Source of the DNA: Rhizobium gallicum bv. gallicum R602sp
Lineage (GTDB): Bacteria > Pseudomonadota > Alphaproteobacteria > Rhizobiales > Rhizobiaceae
NCBI RefSeq assembly: GCF_000816845.1
Contig: NZ_CP006880.1
Location: 1,054,001-1,118,000, forward strand
Reading direction: 5' to 3'
DNA length: 64,000 nt
Positions 28,359 through 36,479 of this stretch are shown one piece after another. Numbering within the stretch: position 1 is the first letter of the stretch; every line of letters starts with the position of its first letter. A program made the translations under genes and the position numbers. Under the pieces are notes generated by a model. It saw only the letters and a list, made by a program, of their open reading frames with translations, had not been told where the DNA came from and did not search any database.

Positions 28359-29651
28359 ATGGCCGAGTTTAAGATTGCGCAGCATCTGATTGCCGAGGAA
28401 AATGCCAAGCGGGCGGCGGCTCTCGAAGCCGATTACGACGCGCTCGGCGCAAGCCTTGGACGCCGCGGTATTGATATCGACGCCATTACGACAAAGGTCG
28501 CAGCATTCTTCGTGGCTGTTCCTTCTTGGGGCGTCGGGACGGGTGGCACGCGCTTTGCCCGTTTTCCCGGCACCGGAGAACCGCGTGGCATCTTTGACAA
28601 GCTGGACGACTGCGCCGTCATTCATCAGCTGACGCAAGCAACGCCGACAGTTTCGCTCCACATCCCCTGGGATAAGGCTGATGCCGGCGAGTTGAGGGCC
28701 AAAGGCGATGCGCTCGGTCTTAGTTTCGATGCAATGAATTCCAACACGTTCTCGGACGCGCCAGGTCAGAAGCGCTCTTATAAATATGGCTCGCTCAGCC
28801 ATACGGACGCCGCGACACGACAGCAGGCCATCGAGCACAATCTGGAATGCATCGAGATCGGCAAGGCGCTCGGCTCAAAGGCGCTGACGGTCTGGATCGG
28901 CGACGGCTCGAATTTCCCCGGCCAGAGCAACTTTACCAAGGCATTCGAGCGCTATCTTGCGGCGATGGCGGAGATCTACAAGGGGCTGCCTGACGACTGG
29001 CGGCTGTTTTCCGAGCACAAGATGTACGAGCCGGCCTTCTATTCGACCATCGTGCAGGATTGGGGCACGAACTATCTGATCGCGCAGACACTCGGGCCGA
29101 AAGCCCAGTGCCTCGTCGATCTCGGTCATCATGCCCCGAACACCAACATCGAGATGATCGTCGCCAGGCTGATTCAGTTTGGCAAGCTTGGTGGTTTCCA
29201 CTTCAACGATTCGAAATATGGTGACGATGACCTCGATGCCGGTGCGATCGAGCCTTACCGTCTATTCCTCGTCTTCAATGAGCTGGTCGATGCCGAGTAT
29301 CGCGGCGTGAAGGGCTTTCATCCGGCTCACATGATCGATCAGTCGCATAATGTCACTGACCCGATCGAAAGCCTGATCAATAGCGCCAACGAAATCCGCC
29401 GCGCCTATGCGCAGGCCCTGATCGTCGATCGCGAGGCGCTGGCCGGCCATCAGAATGACAATGATGCGCTGATGGCGACGGAAACGCTGAAGCGCGCGTA
29501 TCGCACCGATGTCGAGCCGATCCTTGCCGAAGCGCGTCGGCGCGCCGGCGGCGCTATTGATCCGGTCACGGCTTATCGCGCCAGCGGCTACAGGAAAAAG
29601 GTTTCCGCCGAACGTCCGGCCTCCGTGGCTGGCGGCGGCGGTATCGTCTAG
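28359..29651 (+). CDS. rhaI: RhaI, L-rhamnose isomerase
   Basis: A 430-residue TIM-barrel isomerase of the Pseudomonas-type RhaI family. Visible metal and substrate segments are 'VSLHIPWDKAD', 'LFSEHKMYEPAFYSTIVQDWGT', 'CLVDLGHHAPNTNIE' and 'GGFHFNDSKYGDDDLDAG'. It converts L-rhamnose to L-rhamnulose. AGGGAGGA precedes the ATG. It is on the same strand as rhaD and is probably co-transcribed with it, reading through the antisense small gene. Confidence 0.93.
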   Translation: MAEFKIAQHLIAEENAKRAAALEADYDALGASLGRRGIDIDAITTKVAAFFVAVPSWGVGTGGTRFARFPGTGEPRGIFDKLDDCAVIHQLTQATPTVSLHIPWDKADAGELRAKGDALGLSFDAMNSNTFSDAPGQKRSYKYGSLSHTDAATRQQAIEHNLECIEIGKALGSKALTVWIGDGSNFPGQSNFTKAFERYLAAMAEIYKGLPDDWRLFSEHKMYEPAFYSTIVQDWGTNYLIAQTLGPKAQCLVDLGHHAPNTNIEMIVARLIQFGKLGGFHFNDSKYGDDDLDAGAIEPYRLFLVFNELVDAEYRGVKGFHPAHMIDQSHNVTDPIESLINSANEIRRAYAQALIVDREALAGHQNDNDALMATETLKRAYRTDVEPILAEARRRAGGAIDPVTAYRASGYRKKVSAERPASVAGGGGIV

Positions 29652-29664
29652 GCCTCCCAAGGCG

Positions 29665-29697
29665 CCCTGGCCGCCGCTTCAACAGCGGCGGCCAGGG
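29665..29697. terminator. bidirectional terminator between rhaI and the CMD gene
   Basis: A perfect 13-base inverted repeat (29665-29677 with 29685-29697) with a 7-base loop lies between the convergent stops of rhaI and the peroxidase-like gene. It has no T-run, but the stem is very stable. Confidence 0.65.
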
Positions 29698-29701
29698 GAC
29701 C

Positions 29702-30160
29702 TCAAGGCTTCCATTCGCCGGCGATCTGGCGCGTCGCGACGTTCAGCCGGTTCCAGACATTGATGTTGGCGATGGCGATGACGAGGGCCGCAAGGCTCTT
29801 GGCGTCGTAATGGCGTGCCGCCTCGTCCCAGATTTCGTCCGGCACCGGATCGGCGCGGTCGCTGACGCGGGTGACGGCTTCGGTCAGCGCCAGGGCCGCG
29901 CGTTCTGCCGGGCTGAAATAAGGCGTCTCACGCCAGGCGGAAACGGCAAAGAGGCGCTCGTCGGTCTCTCCGAGCCTACGGGCAATGCGGGGATGACCGT
30001 CGACGCAGACACCGCAGCCATTGATCTGGCTGGCGCGCAGGTTGACGAGCTCGAGCAGCGTTGGCGAAAGGCCGCACTTTTGGGGAATATTCCCGAAAGC
30101 GAGCAGCGCCTGCATGGCTTCAGGGATGACGACGGCCGGATTTCCCATTCTCGATTGCAT
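29702..30160 (-). CDS. carboxymuconolactone decarboxylase/AhpD-family protein
   Basis: A 152-residue AhpD-like protein with the redox pair and downstream His in 'INGCGVCVDGHPRIARRLGE' near residue 45, then 'AALALTEAVTRVSD'. Such proteins act as alkylhydroperoxidases or peroxide-scavenging decarboxylase-fold enzymes. It is divergent from an ECF41-like sigma factor, and CMD-type genes are the characteristic neighbours of ECF41 sigma factors. A matching promoter points at it (30246-30272). Confidence 0.88.
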   Translation of the reverse strand: MQSRMGNPAVVIPEAMQALLAFGNIPQKCGLSPTLLELVNLRASQINGCGVCVDGHPRIARRLGETDERLFAVSAWRETPYFSPAERAALALTEAVTRVSDRADPVPDEIWDEAARHYDAKSLAALVIAIANINVWNRLNVATRQIAGEWKP

Positions 30161-30210
30161 GATATGTCTCCTTGCTATGTTTCAGCGAATGACGTCGCCG
30201 GCCGCTTGTC

Positions 30211-30237
30211 TGTCACATCGGCCGGAATTCGTTCGTC
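30211..30237 (+). promoter_or_regulatory. ECF41-type promoter toward the sigma factor gene
   Basis: TGTCACA at 30211-30217, 16 bases, then CGTC at 30234-30237. As I recall it, the reported ECF41 consensus is TGTCACA followed by CGTC at about this spacing. It lies 36 bases before the sigma ATG, which suggests autoregulation. Confidence 0.6.
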
Positions 30238-30245
30238 ATGGTGGT

Positions 30246-30272
30246 GACGTAACGCGATGAAGGAATGTGACC
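30246..30272 (-). promoter_or_regulatory. ECF41-type promoter toward the CMD gene
   Basis: On the minus strand GGTCACA (30266-30272), 16 bases, then CGTC (30246-30249). One base differs from TGTCACA, and the spacing equals that of the promoter facing the other way. It drives leftward into the CMD gene starting at 30160. Confidence 0.55.
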
Positions 30273-30273
30273 G

Positions 30274-31149
30274 ATGGACGAGAAGAAATTTCTGGCGGAC
30301 GAATTCGAGGCCAACCGCGCGCATCTGAAGACTGTCGCCTACCGCATGCTCGGCTCGCGTGCCGAGGCGGAGGATGCGGTGCAGGAGGCATGGCTCCGGC
30401 TCGGCCGCTCGAACACAAGCGAAGTCGGCAATCTCGGCGGCTGGCTGACGACGGTCGTGGCGCGCATCTGCCTCGATATGCTGCGCTCTAGGAAATCCCG
30501 GCGCGAAGAACAGCTCGATCCGCCGGTGCATGAAAAGATCGCCGATACCGCGAAGTCCGCCGACCCCGAGCGGGAGATCGTGCTGGCGGACTCCGTCGGC
30601 GTCGCGCTGCTGGTCGTGCTGGAACAGCTTGCGCCGGCAGAGCGTGTCGCCTTTGTCCTGCATGACATGTTCGATCTGCCCTTTGACGAGATTGCGCCCG
30701 TCATCGGCCGCACACCGGAAGCAACCCGGCAGCTCGCAAGCCGCGCCCGCCGCCGCGTGCAGGGGACGACCGAGGCGCCCGAGGCCGGCATCGAGCATAA
30801 GAAAGAGGTCGTCCGGGCATTCCTCGCCGCCTCGCGCGACGGTAATTTCCAGGCGTTGCTTGCTGTTCTTCATCCCGATGTTGTCTTCGCGCCTGATGCG
30901 ACGGCGGCTCGTTTCGGCCATGCCGGCGCCCTGCACGGCGCGCAAGCGGTTGCAACGACATTCAACGGGAGGGCGCGGGGCGCGCTGCCGGCTTTCGTAG
31001 ACGGCGGCTTCGGTTTCATCGTTCGCATCCAGGATCAACTGCGCATCGTCGTCAAAATCGGTTTCGATGGCGAGAAGATCGCCACGATCGAGGCGATCGC
31101 TGATCCTGATCACATTGAGCGGATCGAATACCGCCTGTTCGACAGATAG
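30274..31149 (+). CDS. ECF41-like RNA polymerase sigma factor with SnoaL-like C-terminal domain
   Basis: A 291-residue sigma factor. Region 2 covers residues 12-75 ('LKTVAYRMLGSRAEAEDAVQEAWLRL'). Region 4 covers residues 105-160 ('LAPAERVAFVLHDMFDLPFDEIAPVIGRTPEA'). An extra ~120-residue SnoaL/NTF2-like domain replaces a separate anti-sigma factor. The C-terminus carries 'IADPDHIERI', resembling the NPDKL-type motif of ECF41 proteins, and 'FVDGGFGF' in place of their DGGGK. Divergence from a CMD gene and the matching promoters support the ECF41 call. It probably responds to oxidative or chemical stress. Confidence 0.88.
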   Translation: MDEKKFLADEFEANRAHLKTVAYRMLGSRAEAEDAVQEAWLRLGRSNTSEVGNLGGWLTTVVARICLDMLRSRKSRREEQLDPPVHEKIADTAKSADPEREIVLADSVGVALLVVLEQLAPAERVAFVLHDMFDLPFDEIAPVIGRTPEATRQLASRARRRVQGTTEAPEAGIEHKKEVVRAFLAASRDGNFQALLAVLHPDVVFAPDATAARFGHAGALHGAQAVATTFNGRARGALPAFVDGGFGFIVRIQDQLRIVVKIGFDGEKIATIEAIADPDHIERIEYRLFDR

Positions 31150-31162
31150 GTGCAGCCCGGCT

Positions 31163-31203
31163 TGCGAAGGCGCGCGCAGCCCTGCGCGCGCCTTCGCATT
31201 TCT
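31163..31203 (+). terminator. terminator after the ECF sigma gene
   Basis: A palindrome of about 16 base pairs (31163-31179 with 31182-31198) with a minimal loop, followed by TTT, stands 13 bases after the sigma stop codon. It is the longest perfect hairpin I noticed in the window. Confidence 0.75.
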
Positions 31204-31225
31204 GCGGACAGGTCCACATTCCCGG

Positions 31226-31253
31226 TTGACAGGACCACTATGGCCGATATTCT
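31226..31253 (+). promoter_or_regulatory. candidate promoter of the deacylase/ABC operon
   Basis: TTGACA at 31226-31231 and TATTCT at 31248-31253 are separated by 16 bases, 52 bases before the SBP ATG. The stretch 31248-31285 is strikingly AT-rich. The box TCTATTATA at 31251-31259 overlaps the -10 and resembles TCTATTACA near the IclR gene at 37342. Confidence 0.45.
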
Positions 31254-31305
31254 ATTATAAAGACTTATATAACATAAATATGGAACAACAAACCGGGAGC
31301 ATGAA

Positions 31306-32832
31306 ATGAAGACTCTAGTCGCATTCCTTCTCGGCACGGCACTCGTCGCCTTGCCGACCCCACTGATGGCGCAGGAAAAAGGCGGTATCATCAATGTCGC
31401 GACGATCGGTGAGCCGCCGACGCTTGATCCGATGTCCTCGACTGCCGACCTCGTGGGGATCGTCACGCAGCACATCTTCGAGACACTCTATACCTTCGGC
31501 AAGAAATGGAACGTCACACCGCTTCTGGCCGAGAGCCTGCCCGATATCAGCGCGGACGGTAAAAGCTACACGATCAAGCTGCGCACCGGCATCAAGTTCC
31601 ACGACAACAGCGACATGACGTCGGAAGATGTCGTTGCATCGCTCACCCGCTGGACAAAGATCGCCTCGCGCGGCAAGCAGGCTGCAGGCTTCATCGAAGC
31701 GATCGCCGCAGTCGATCCGGCAACCGTCAAGATCACGCTGAAGCAGCCCTACGCGCCTCTGACCTCTCTGCTTGCCTTCAATAATTCCGCCGCAATCATT
31801 ATTCCTTCCGACAAGCAGGACGAGCCGATGAAGGATTTCATCGGAACCGGCCCCTACATGCTGAAGGAGCGCAAGGCCGACCAGTATATTCAGCTCGTTC
31901 GCTTTAGCGGCTACAAGTCACGCGATGGCGAGAGCGATGGCTATGGCGGCGCGCGTCATCAGTATCTCGATGAAATCCGCTTCGTTCCGGTGCCGGATCC
32001 GAACACCCGCGTCGAGGCTGCCGTCTCCGGCCAGTATGACTATGTTGATTCCATCCCGGTCGAATCCTTCGACAAGCTGAAGGCATCGACGGCCTCACAG
32101 CCGATCATCCTCAAGCCCTTCGGCTATCCGGTCTTCGTCTTCAATACCAAGGAGGGCATTGCGAAGAACATCGAGGTCCGCAAGGCGATCCGCCAGGCCC
32201 TCAGCATGGAGGACATGCTGGCCGCTGCCTTCGGCAGCACGGATTTCTACACGTTGGACGGCGATATCTATCCGGAAGCCTATTCCTGGCACACGGATGC
32301 CGGCGTCGAAGGCAACTACAATGTTGCAAAGCCCGAAGTGGCTGCCGAAGCCTTGAAGAAGACGGGCTACAACGGCGAACCGCTGCGTATCCTCACCAGC
32401 CGGCAGTATGAATTCCACTACAAGATGGCGCAGGTTGCAGCGGAGTATCTGAAGCTCGCGGGCTTTACCGTCGACATGCAGGTCGTCGACTGGGCGACGC
32501 TGACGCAGCGCCGTGCCGATCCGAAACTCTGGGACATTTATATCAGCCACAGCCCGTTCCTGCCGGAGCCGGCGCTGATCGGCTCGCTCTCGACCAGCTC
32601 GCCGGGGTGGTGGGATACGCCTGCCCGCAAGGCTGCCGTCGATGCCTTCACCTCAGAAGTCGATTCTGCCAAGCGCATCGAACTTTGGGCCAATGTCCAA
32701 AAAGCGATCTATGAAGATGCGCCCTTCATGAAGATCGGCGACTTCAACGCCGTTTCGGCGGAATCGAACAAGCTCGAAGGTGTCGATCCGGCTCCCTGGC
32801 CGTACTTCTGGAACGCTTCGATCAAGAAGTGA
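31306..32832 (+). CDS. ABC transporter substrate-binding protein, peptide type (SBP_bac_5)
   Basis: A 508-residue periplasmic protein with a signal peptide ending near residue 23 ('LLGTALVALPTPLMAQ'). The SBP_bac_5 pattern follows: 'EPPTLDPMSSTADLVGIVTQHIFETLY', 'SYTIKLRTGIKFHDNSDMTSEDVVASL' and 'VRKAIRQALSMEDMLAAAF'. It leads an operon with two permeases, an amidohydrolase and a RidA protein. This family carries peptides, nickel, opines and glycosylated or acylated amino compounds. The enzymes downstream point to an N-acylated amino compound. Confidence 0.92.
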   Translation: MKTLVAFLLGTALVALPTPLMAQEKGGIINVATIGEPPTLDPMSSTADLVGIVTQHIFETLYTFGKKWNVTPLLAESLPDISADGKSYTIKLRTGIKFHDNSDMTSEDVVASLTRWTKIASRGKQAAGFIEAIAAVDPATVKITLKQPYAPLTSLLAFNNSAAIIIPSDKQDEPMKDFIGTGPYMLKERKADQYIQLVRFSGYKSRDGESDGYGGARHQYLDEIRFVPVPDPNTRVEAAVSGQYDYVDSIPVESFDKLKASTASQPIILKPFGYPVFVFNTKEGIAKNIEVRKAIRQALSMEDMLAAAFGSTDFYTLDGDIYPEAYSWHTDAGVEGNYNVAKPEVAAEALKKTGYNGEPLRILTSRQYEFHYKMAQVAAEYLKLAGFTVDMQVVDWATLTQRRADPKLWDIYISHSPFLPEPALIGSLSTSSPGWWDTPARKAAVDAFTSEVDSAKRIELWANVQKAIYEDAPFMKIGDFNAVSAESNKLEGVDPAPWPYFWNASIKK

Positions 32833-32844
32833 CGATTGATCCTC

Positions 32845-32873
32845 GGGATGCCGGTCCTGCCGGCCGGTATCCC
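32845..32873 (+). terminator. hairpin between the SBP and permease genes
   Basis: A 10-base stem with one G-T wobble (32845-32854 with 32864-32873) and a 9-base loop sits between SBP and permease, the same position as the rhaS/rhaT hairpin. It is probably an attenuator or mRNA stabiliser that raises SBP over permease levels. Confidence 0.5.
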
Positions 32874-32914
32874 TCTTCGACGGTGCCCGGTTGGGCACAG
32901 GGGACCGCAATTCA

Positions 32915-33856
32915 ATGATCCGTTACATTCTCCAGCGCCTCTTCGGGATGGTCGTCGTGATGTTCCTCGTCGTCACGATTGTCTTTGTCATCGTGCGCGT
33001 CACGCCAGGTGATCCGGCAGCCGTCATGCTGGGCCCAGATGCAACGCCTCAGGATATTGCCGAGCTTCGCGGTCGCCTCGGGCTCGATCAGTCGCTCGTG
33101 GTGCAATATGTCTATTACATCAGTCAGCTCCTCAGAGGCGACCTCGGGCAATCGATCTTCTTGAATATGCCGGTCACCGCAGCCCTCCTAGACCGCGCCG
33201 AGCCGACCTTTTTCCTGACGGTGTTCTCGCTGGCGATCGCCTGCGTCATCGCGCTGCCCATCGGCATTTATGCTGCCTATCGCCGTGGTTCCTTCGTCGA
33301 TCAGGCGGCCACGACGCTTGCAATGTTTGCGGCAAGCATTCCGAGCTTTTGGCTCGGCCTGATTCTGATGCAGTTCTTTGCCGTGCGCTTCAACTTCTTT
33401 CCGGTTTCCGGCTATGGCGGACCAGGCGCGAACTTCTTTGGGCGCATGTATCACCTGACGTTGCCAGCCTTTGCGCTCGGTATTGTTTCCTCGGCGCTGA
33501 TCTTGCGTTTCACACGTGCCTCGATGCTTGATGTGCTCGGCGACGACTATATCCGCACGGCACGCGCCAAAGGCCTGATCGAACGGCGGGTGATCCTCAA
33601 GCACGCCCTCAAGAACGCGTTGATCCCGATCCTGACTGTTATCGGGTTGACTGCGGCGGTGCTGATTTCAGGCGCTGTCGTGACCGAAACGGTCTTCGGC
33701 CTTCCAGGTGTCGGCAATCTGGTCGTTTCGGCGGTCCTTCGCCGCGATTACCCGGTCATCCAAGGAGCGCTGCTCATCATTGCAGCCCTCTACGTGCTGA
33801 TCAATTTTGCGATCGACATGCTCTATCTTTTGGTCGATCCGAGGGTGCGCTACTGA
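32915..33856 (+). CDS. ABC transporter permease, DppB-like
   Basis: A 313-residue permease starting 'MIRYILQRLFGMVVVMFLVV' with its first membrane helix at residues 9-30. It carries the DppB signatures 'TPGDPAAVMLGPDA', 'TARAKGLIERRVILKHALKNALIPI' and 'ETVFGLPGVGNLVV'. The ATG at 32915 is chosen because the ORF before it is intergenic. It overlaps the next permease by one base. Confidence 0.92.
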   Translation: MIRYILQRLFGMVVVMFLVVTIVFVIVRVTPGDPAAVMLGPDATPQDIAELRGRLGLDQSLVVQYVYYISQLLRGDLGQSIFLNMPVTAALLDRAEPTFFLTVFSLAIACVIALPIGIYAAYRRGSFVDQAATTLAMFAASIPSFWLGLILMQFFAVRFNFFPVSGYGGPGANFFGRMYHLTLPAFALGIVSSALILRFTRASMLDVLGDDYIRTARAKGLIERRVILKHALKNALIPILTVIGLTAAVLISGAVVTETVFGLPGVGNLVVSAVLRRDYPVIQGALLIIAALYVLINFAIDMLYLLVDPRVRY

Positions 33857-34725
33857 TGACGGATATTGCAACACGGCCTGCCTTAAGCGAGGGCAGCAAG
33901 TTTCTCCGGCGTTTTCTGAAGCGCAAGACCGTTGCCTTCGGCGTGCTCATCCTCACAGTCTTCGTGCTCCTGGCAATCCTTGCTCCATGGGTCACTCCTT
34001 ATTCCCCCTCCAAGCTTTCGATCGTCAACCGGCTGAAACCGCCGAGCGGACTGTTCTTCTTTGGAACGGATGAATTCGGCCGCGACGTCTTCTCGCGAAC
34101 GATCTTTGCCGGGCGCCTGTCGCTGCTCGTCGGCGCTGCCGTTGTCGTGCTTTCGGCGTTGATCGGGGTGAGCCTCGGTCTGCTTGCCGGTTTCTTTAAG
34201 CAATTCGACACGCCAATCGCCCGGCTGATCGACGCGATGATGGCCTTCCCGGACATTCTGTTGGCGATCGCGCTGGTCGCAGCCCTCGGACCGTCGCTGA
34301 CAACGGTCATCATCGCGTTGTCGATCGTGTATTCGCCACGTCTTGCCCGTATTGTCCGTGCATCGACGCTGGTCATCCGCGAACTGCCCTATGTCGAGGC
34401 CGCGCAAGCACTCGGTATTTCGACCTTCCATATCATGACCCGGCATGTCCTTCGCAATCTGCTTTCGCCGATCCTGGTGCAAGGCACCTTCCTGTTTGCA
34501 AGCGCCATGCTGGCTGAAGCCGGCCTTTCCTTCCTGGGCCTAGGCGTCAGCCCCGAAATCCCGACCTGGGGAACGATGATCGCCGCCGGGCGGCAGTATA
34601 TCGGCCAGGCCGACTGGATGACGCTGTTTCCGGGCGTCGCCATTGTTCTTTCCGTGCTCTCACTGCAGATGGTCGGCGACGGGCTGCGCGACATGCTCGA
34701 TCCAAAACTTCGAAAGGACCTTTGA
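33856..34725 (+). CDS. ABC transporter permease, DppC-like
   Basis: A 289-residue permease with the first helix at residues 25-45, the DppC motif 'GTDEFGRDVFSRTIFAGR' near residue 70 and the coupling loop 'AAQALGISTFHIMTRHVLRN'. Its ATG overlaps the previous stop by one base, and the amidohydrolase gene begins immediately after its stop, so transport and hydrolysis are made together. Confidence 0.92.
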   Translation: MTDIATRPALSEGSKFLRRFLKRKTVAFGVLILTVFVLLAILAPWVTPYSPSKLSIVNRLKPPSGLFFFGTDEFGRDVFSRTIFAGRLSLLVGAAVVVLSALIGVSLGLLAGFFKQFDTPIARLIDAMMAFPDILLAIALVAALGPSLTTVIIALSIVYSPRLARIVRASTLVIRELPYVEAAQALGISTFHIMTRHVLRNLLSPILVQGTFLFASAMLAEAGLSFLGLGVSPEIPTWGTMIAAGRQYIGQADWMTLFPGVAIVLSVLSLQMVGDGLRDMLDPKLRKDL

Positions 34726-35934
34726 ATGACCGGGGAACAAGCGCGCAAGCCGCTCCTCCTCACCAATGTGAAGCCTATGGCCTTCGGTGCTGAAACCCCA
34801 GGCAGTGCAGTCGATATCCTCATCGACGGCAACGGCCGAATCGCGCAGGTCGGTCCGCAGCTTTCAGTCTCTCACGAGATGATCTGCGTCGATGGCAAGG
34901 GCGCCTGGATTTCACCGGGCTGGGTTGATCTCCACGTCCATATCTGGCATGGCGGCACCGATATCTCGGTCCGCCCATCCGAATGCGGTGCCGAGCGCGG
35001 CGTAACCACGCTGGTCGATGCGGGTTCTGCCGGTGAAGCCAATTTCCACGGTTTCCGCGAATATATCATCGACACAGCGCGCGAGCGCATCAAAGCCTTC
35101 CTGAACCTCGGTTCGATCGGTCTCGTCGCCTGCAACCGCGTCGCCGAATTGCGGGACATCCGCGACATTGATCTTGACCGCATCCTTGAATGCTATGCTG
35201 AAAACAGCGAGCACATCGTCGGCATCAAGGTGCGCGCCAGCCACGTCATCACCGGCTCGTGGGGTGCGACACCAGTAAAGCTCGGCAAGAAGATCTCCAA
35301 GATCCTCAAGGTTCCGATGATGGTGCACGTCGGCGAGCCACCGGCTCTTTATGATGAAGTGCTGGAGATCCTTGGTCCCGGTGACGTCATCACCCATTGC
35401 TTCAACGGCAAGGCCGGTTCGAGCATCATGGAAGACGAGGACCTTTTCGATCTCGCGCAGCGTTGCGCGGGCGAGGGCATCCGCCTCGACATCGGCCATG
35501 GCGGCGCCTCCTTCTCCTTCAAGGTCGCGGAAGCCGCAATCAAGCGCGGCCTCTTGCCCTTCTCGATCTCGACGGACCTGCATGGCCATTCGATGAATTT
35601 TCCGGTTTGGGATCTGGCGACGACCATGTCGAAGCTGCTCTGCGTCGGCATGCCTTTCGACAAGGTGGTGGCAGCGGTCACGCATGCGCCTGCCTCCGTC
35701 ATCAAGCTTTCGATGGAAAACCGGCTTGCCGTCGGACAGCGCGCCGATTTCACGGTCTTCGATCTCGTCGATTCCGATGTCGAAGCCACCGATTCCAACG
35801 GCGACGTTTCCGTTCTTATGAAGCTGTTCGAGCCTCGCTATGCGGTGATCGGCAGCGAGGCAATTGCCGCAAGCCGTTACATTCCGCGTGCCCGCAGGCT
35901 CGTGCGTCACAGCCACGGTTATTCCTACCGCTAA
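34726..35934 (+). CDS. metal-dependent amidohydrolase/deacylase
   Basis: A 402-residue amidohydrolase-superfamily enzyme (dihydroorotase/D-aminoacylase-like, related to the EF_0837-type deacetylases). Metal-site features in order: 'VDLHVHIWHGG' (HxH), a candidate carboxylated Lys in 'GIKVRAS', His in 'MVHVGE' and 'ITHCFNG', and the catalytic Asp in 'STDLHGHS'. It probably removes an N-acyl group from the imported compound. It starts directly on the permease stop and is followed by RidA. A cyclic amide hydrolase activity cannot be excluded. Confidence 0.85.
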   Translation: MTGEQARKPLLLTNVKPMAFGAETPGSAVDILIDGNGRIAQVGPQLSVSHEMICVDGKGAWISPGWVDLHVHIWHGGTDISVRPSECGAERGVTTLVDAGSAGEANFHGFREYIIDTARERIKAFLNLGSIGLVACNRVAELRDIRDIDLDRILECYAENSEHIVGIKVRASHVITGSWGATPVKLGKKISKILKVPMMVHVGEPPALYDEVLEILGPGDVITHCFNGKAGSSIMEDEDLFDLAQRCAGEGIRLDIGHGGASFSFKVAEAAIKRGLLPFSISTDLHGHSMNFPVWDLATTMSKLLCVGMPFDKVVAAVTHAPASVIKLSMENRLAVGQRADFTVFDLVDSDVEATDSNGDVSVLMKLFEPRYAVIGSEAIAASRYIPRARRLVRHSHGYSYR

Positions 35935-35969
35935 GAGCCAGAACAGAAATCCGCATGACAGGAGTTTGC

Positions 35970-36467
35970 GTGAACACGTCTCCAGCTAACGCCAAGCCGG
36001 CAAGCTCACCCTATGAAAGGCTTGCTGCGCTCGGTATAGAGCTTCCGCCCGCGCCGCCGCCGATCGCCCATTTCGTGACGCATGTGCTGGAAGGTAATAT
36101 TCTCTACCTCTCCGGTCAGGGGCCGCGCGAGGCCGACGGCTTTCTATATTCTGGCAAGGTCGGCGCTGAGATCGGCGTCGAAGATGCCTATAGACATGCG
36201 CGTCTCACCGGCATCAATCTTCTTGCCGTCATGCATGACGCGCTTGGCGATCTTTCCCGGGTAAAGCGCGTCGTGAAGCTGCTCGGCATGGTTAACGCCG
36301 TGCCGCAGTTTGCAGACCATCCAAGCGTCATCAACGGATGCTCGGATCTCTTCGTCGACGTTTTTGGAAAAGACACCGGCAGCCATGCCCGTTCGGCGGT
36401 TGGCTTCGGCTCGCTGCCGGGTAACATCACTGTCGAAATCGAGGCGATCATCGCCTTGCGTGATTGA
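35970..36467 (+). CDS. RidA/YjgF-family protein
   Basis: A 165-residue RidA-family protein with 'VLEGNILYLSGQGPREADG' near residue 30 and the C-terminal 'GSHARSAVGFGSLPGNITVEIEAI', whose Arg corresponds to the catalytic Arg of RidA. The family hydrolyses enamine/imine intermediates released by PLP-dependent eliminating enzymes. A GTG start at 35970 has AGGAG at the right distance; an in-frame ATG at 35955 is the alternative. At ~165 residues it is longer than housekeeping RidA (~128), which points to a specialised subgroup serving the PLP enzyme encoded at 37422. Confidence 0.88.
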   Translation: MNTSPANAKPASSPYERLAALGIELPPAPPPIAHFVTHVLEGNILYLSGQGPREADGFLYSGKVGAEIGVEDAYRHARLTGINLLAVMHDALGDLSRVKRVVKLLGMVNAVPQFADHPSVINGCSDLFVDVFGKDTGSHARSAVGFGSLPGNITVEIEAIIALRD

Positions 36468-36479
36468 AGAGGGGAAAGC

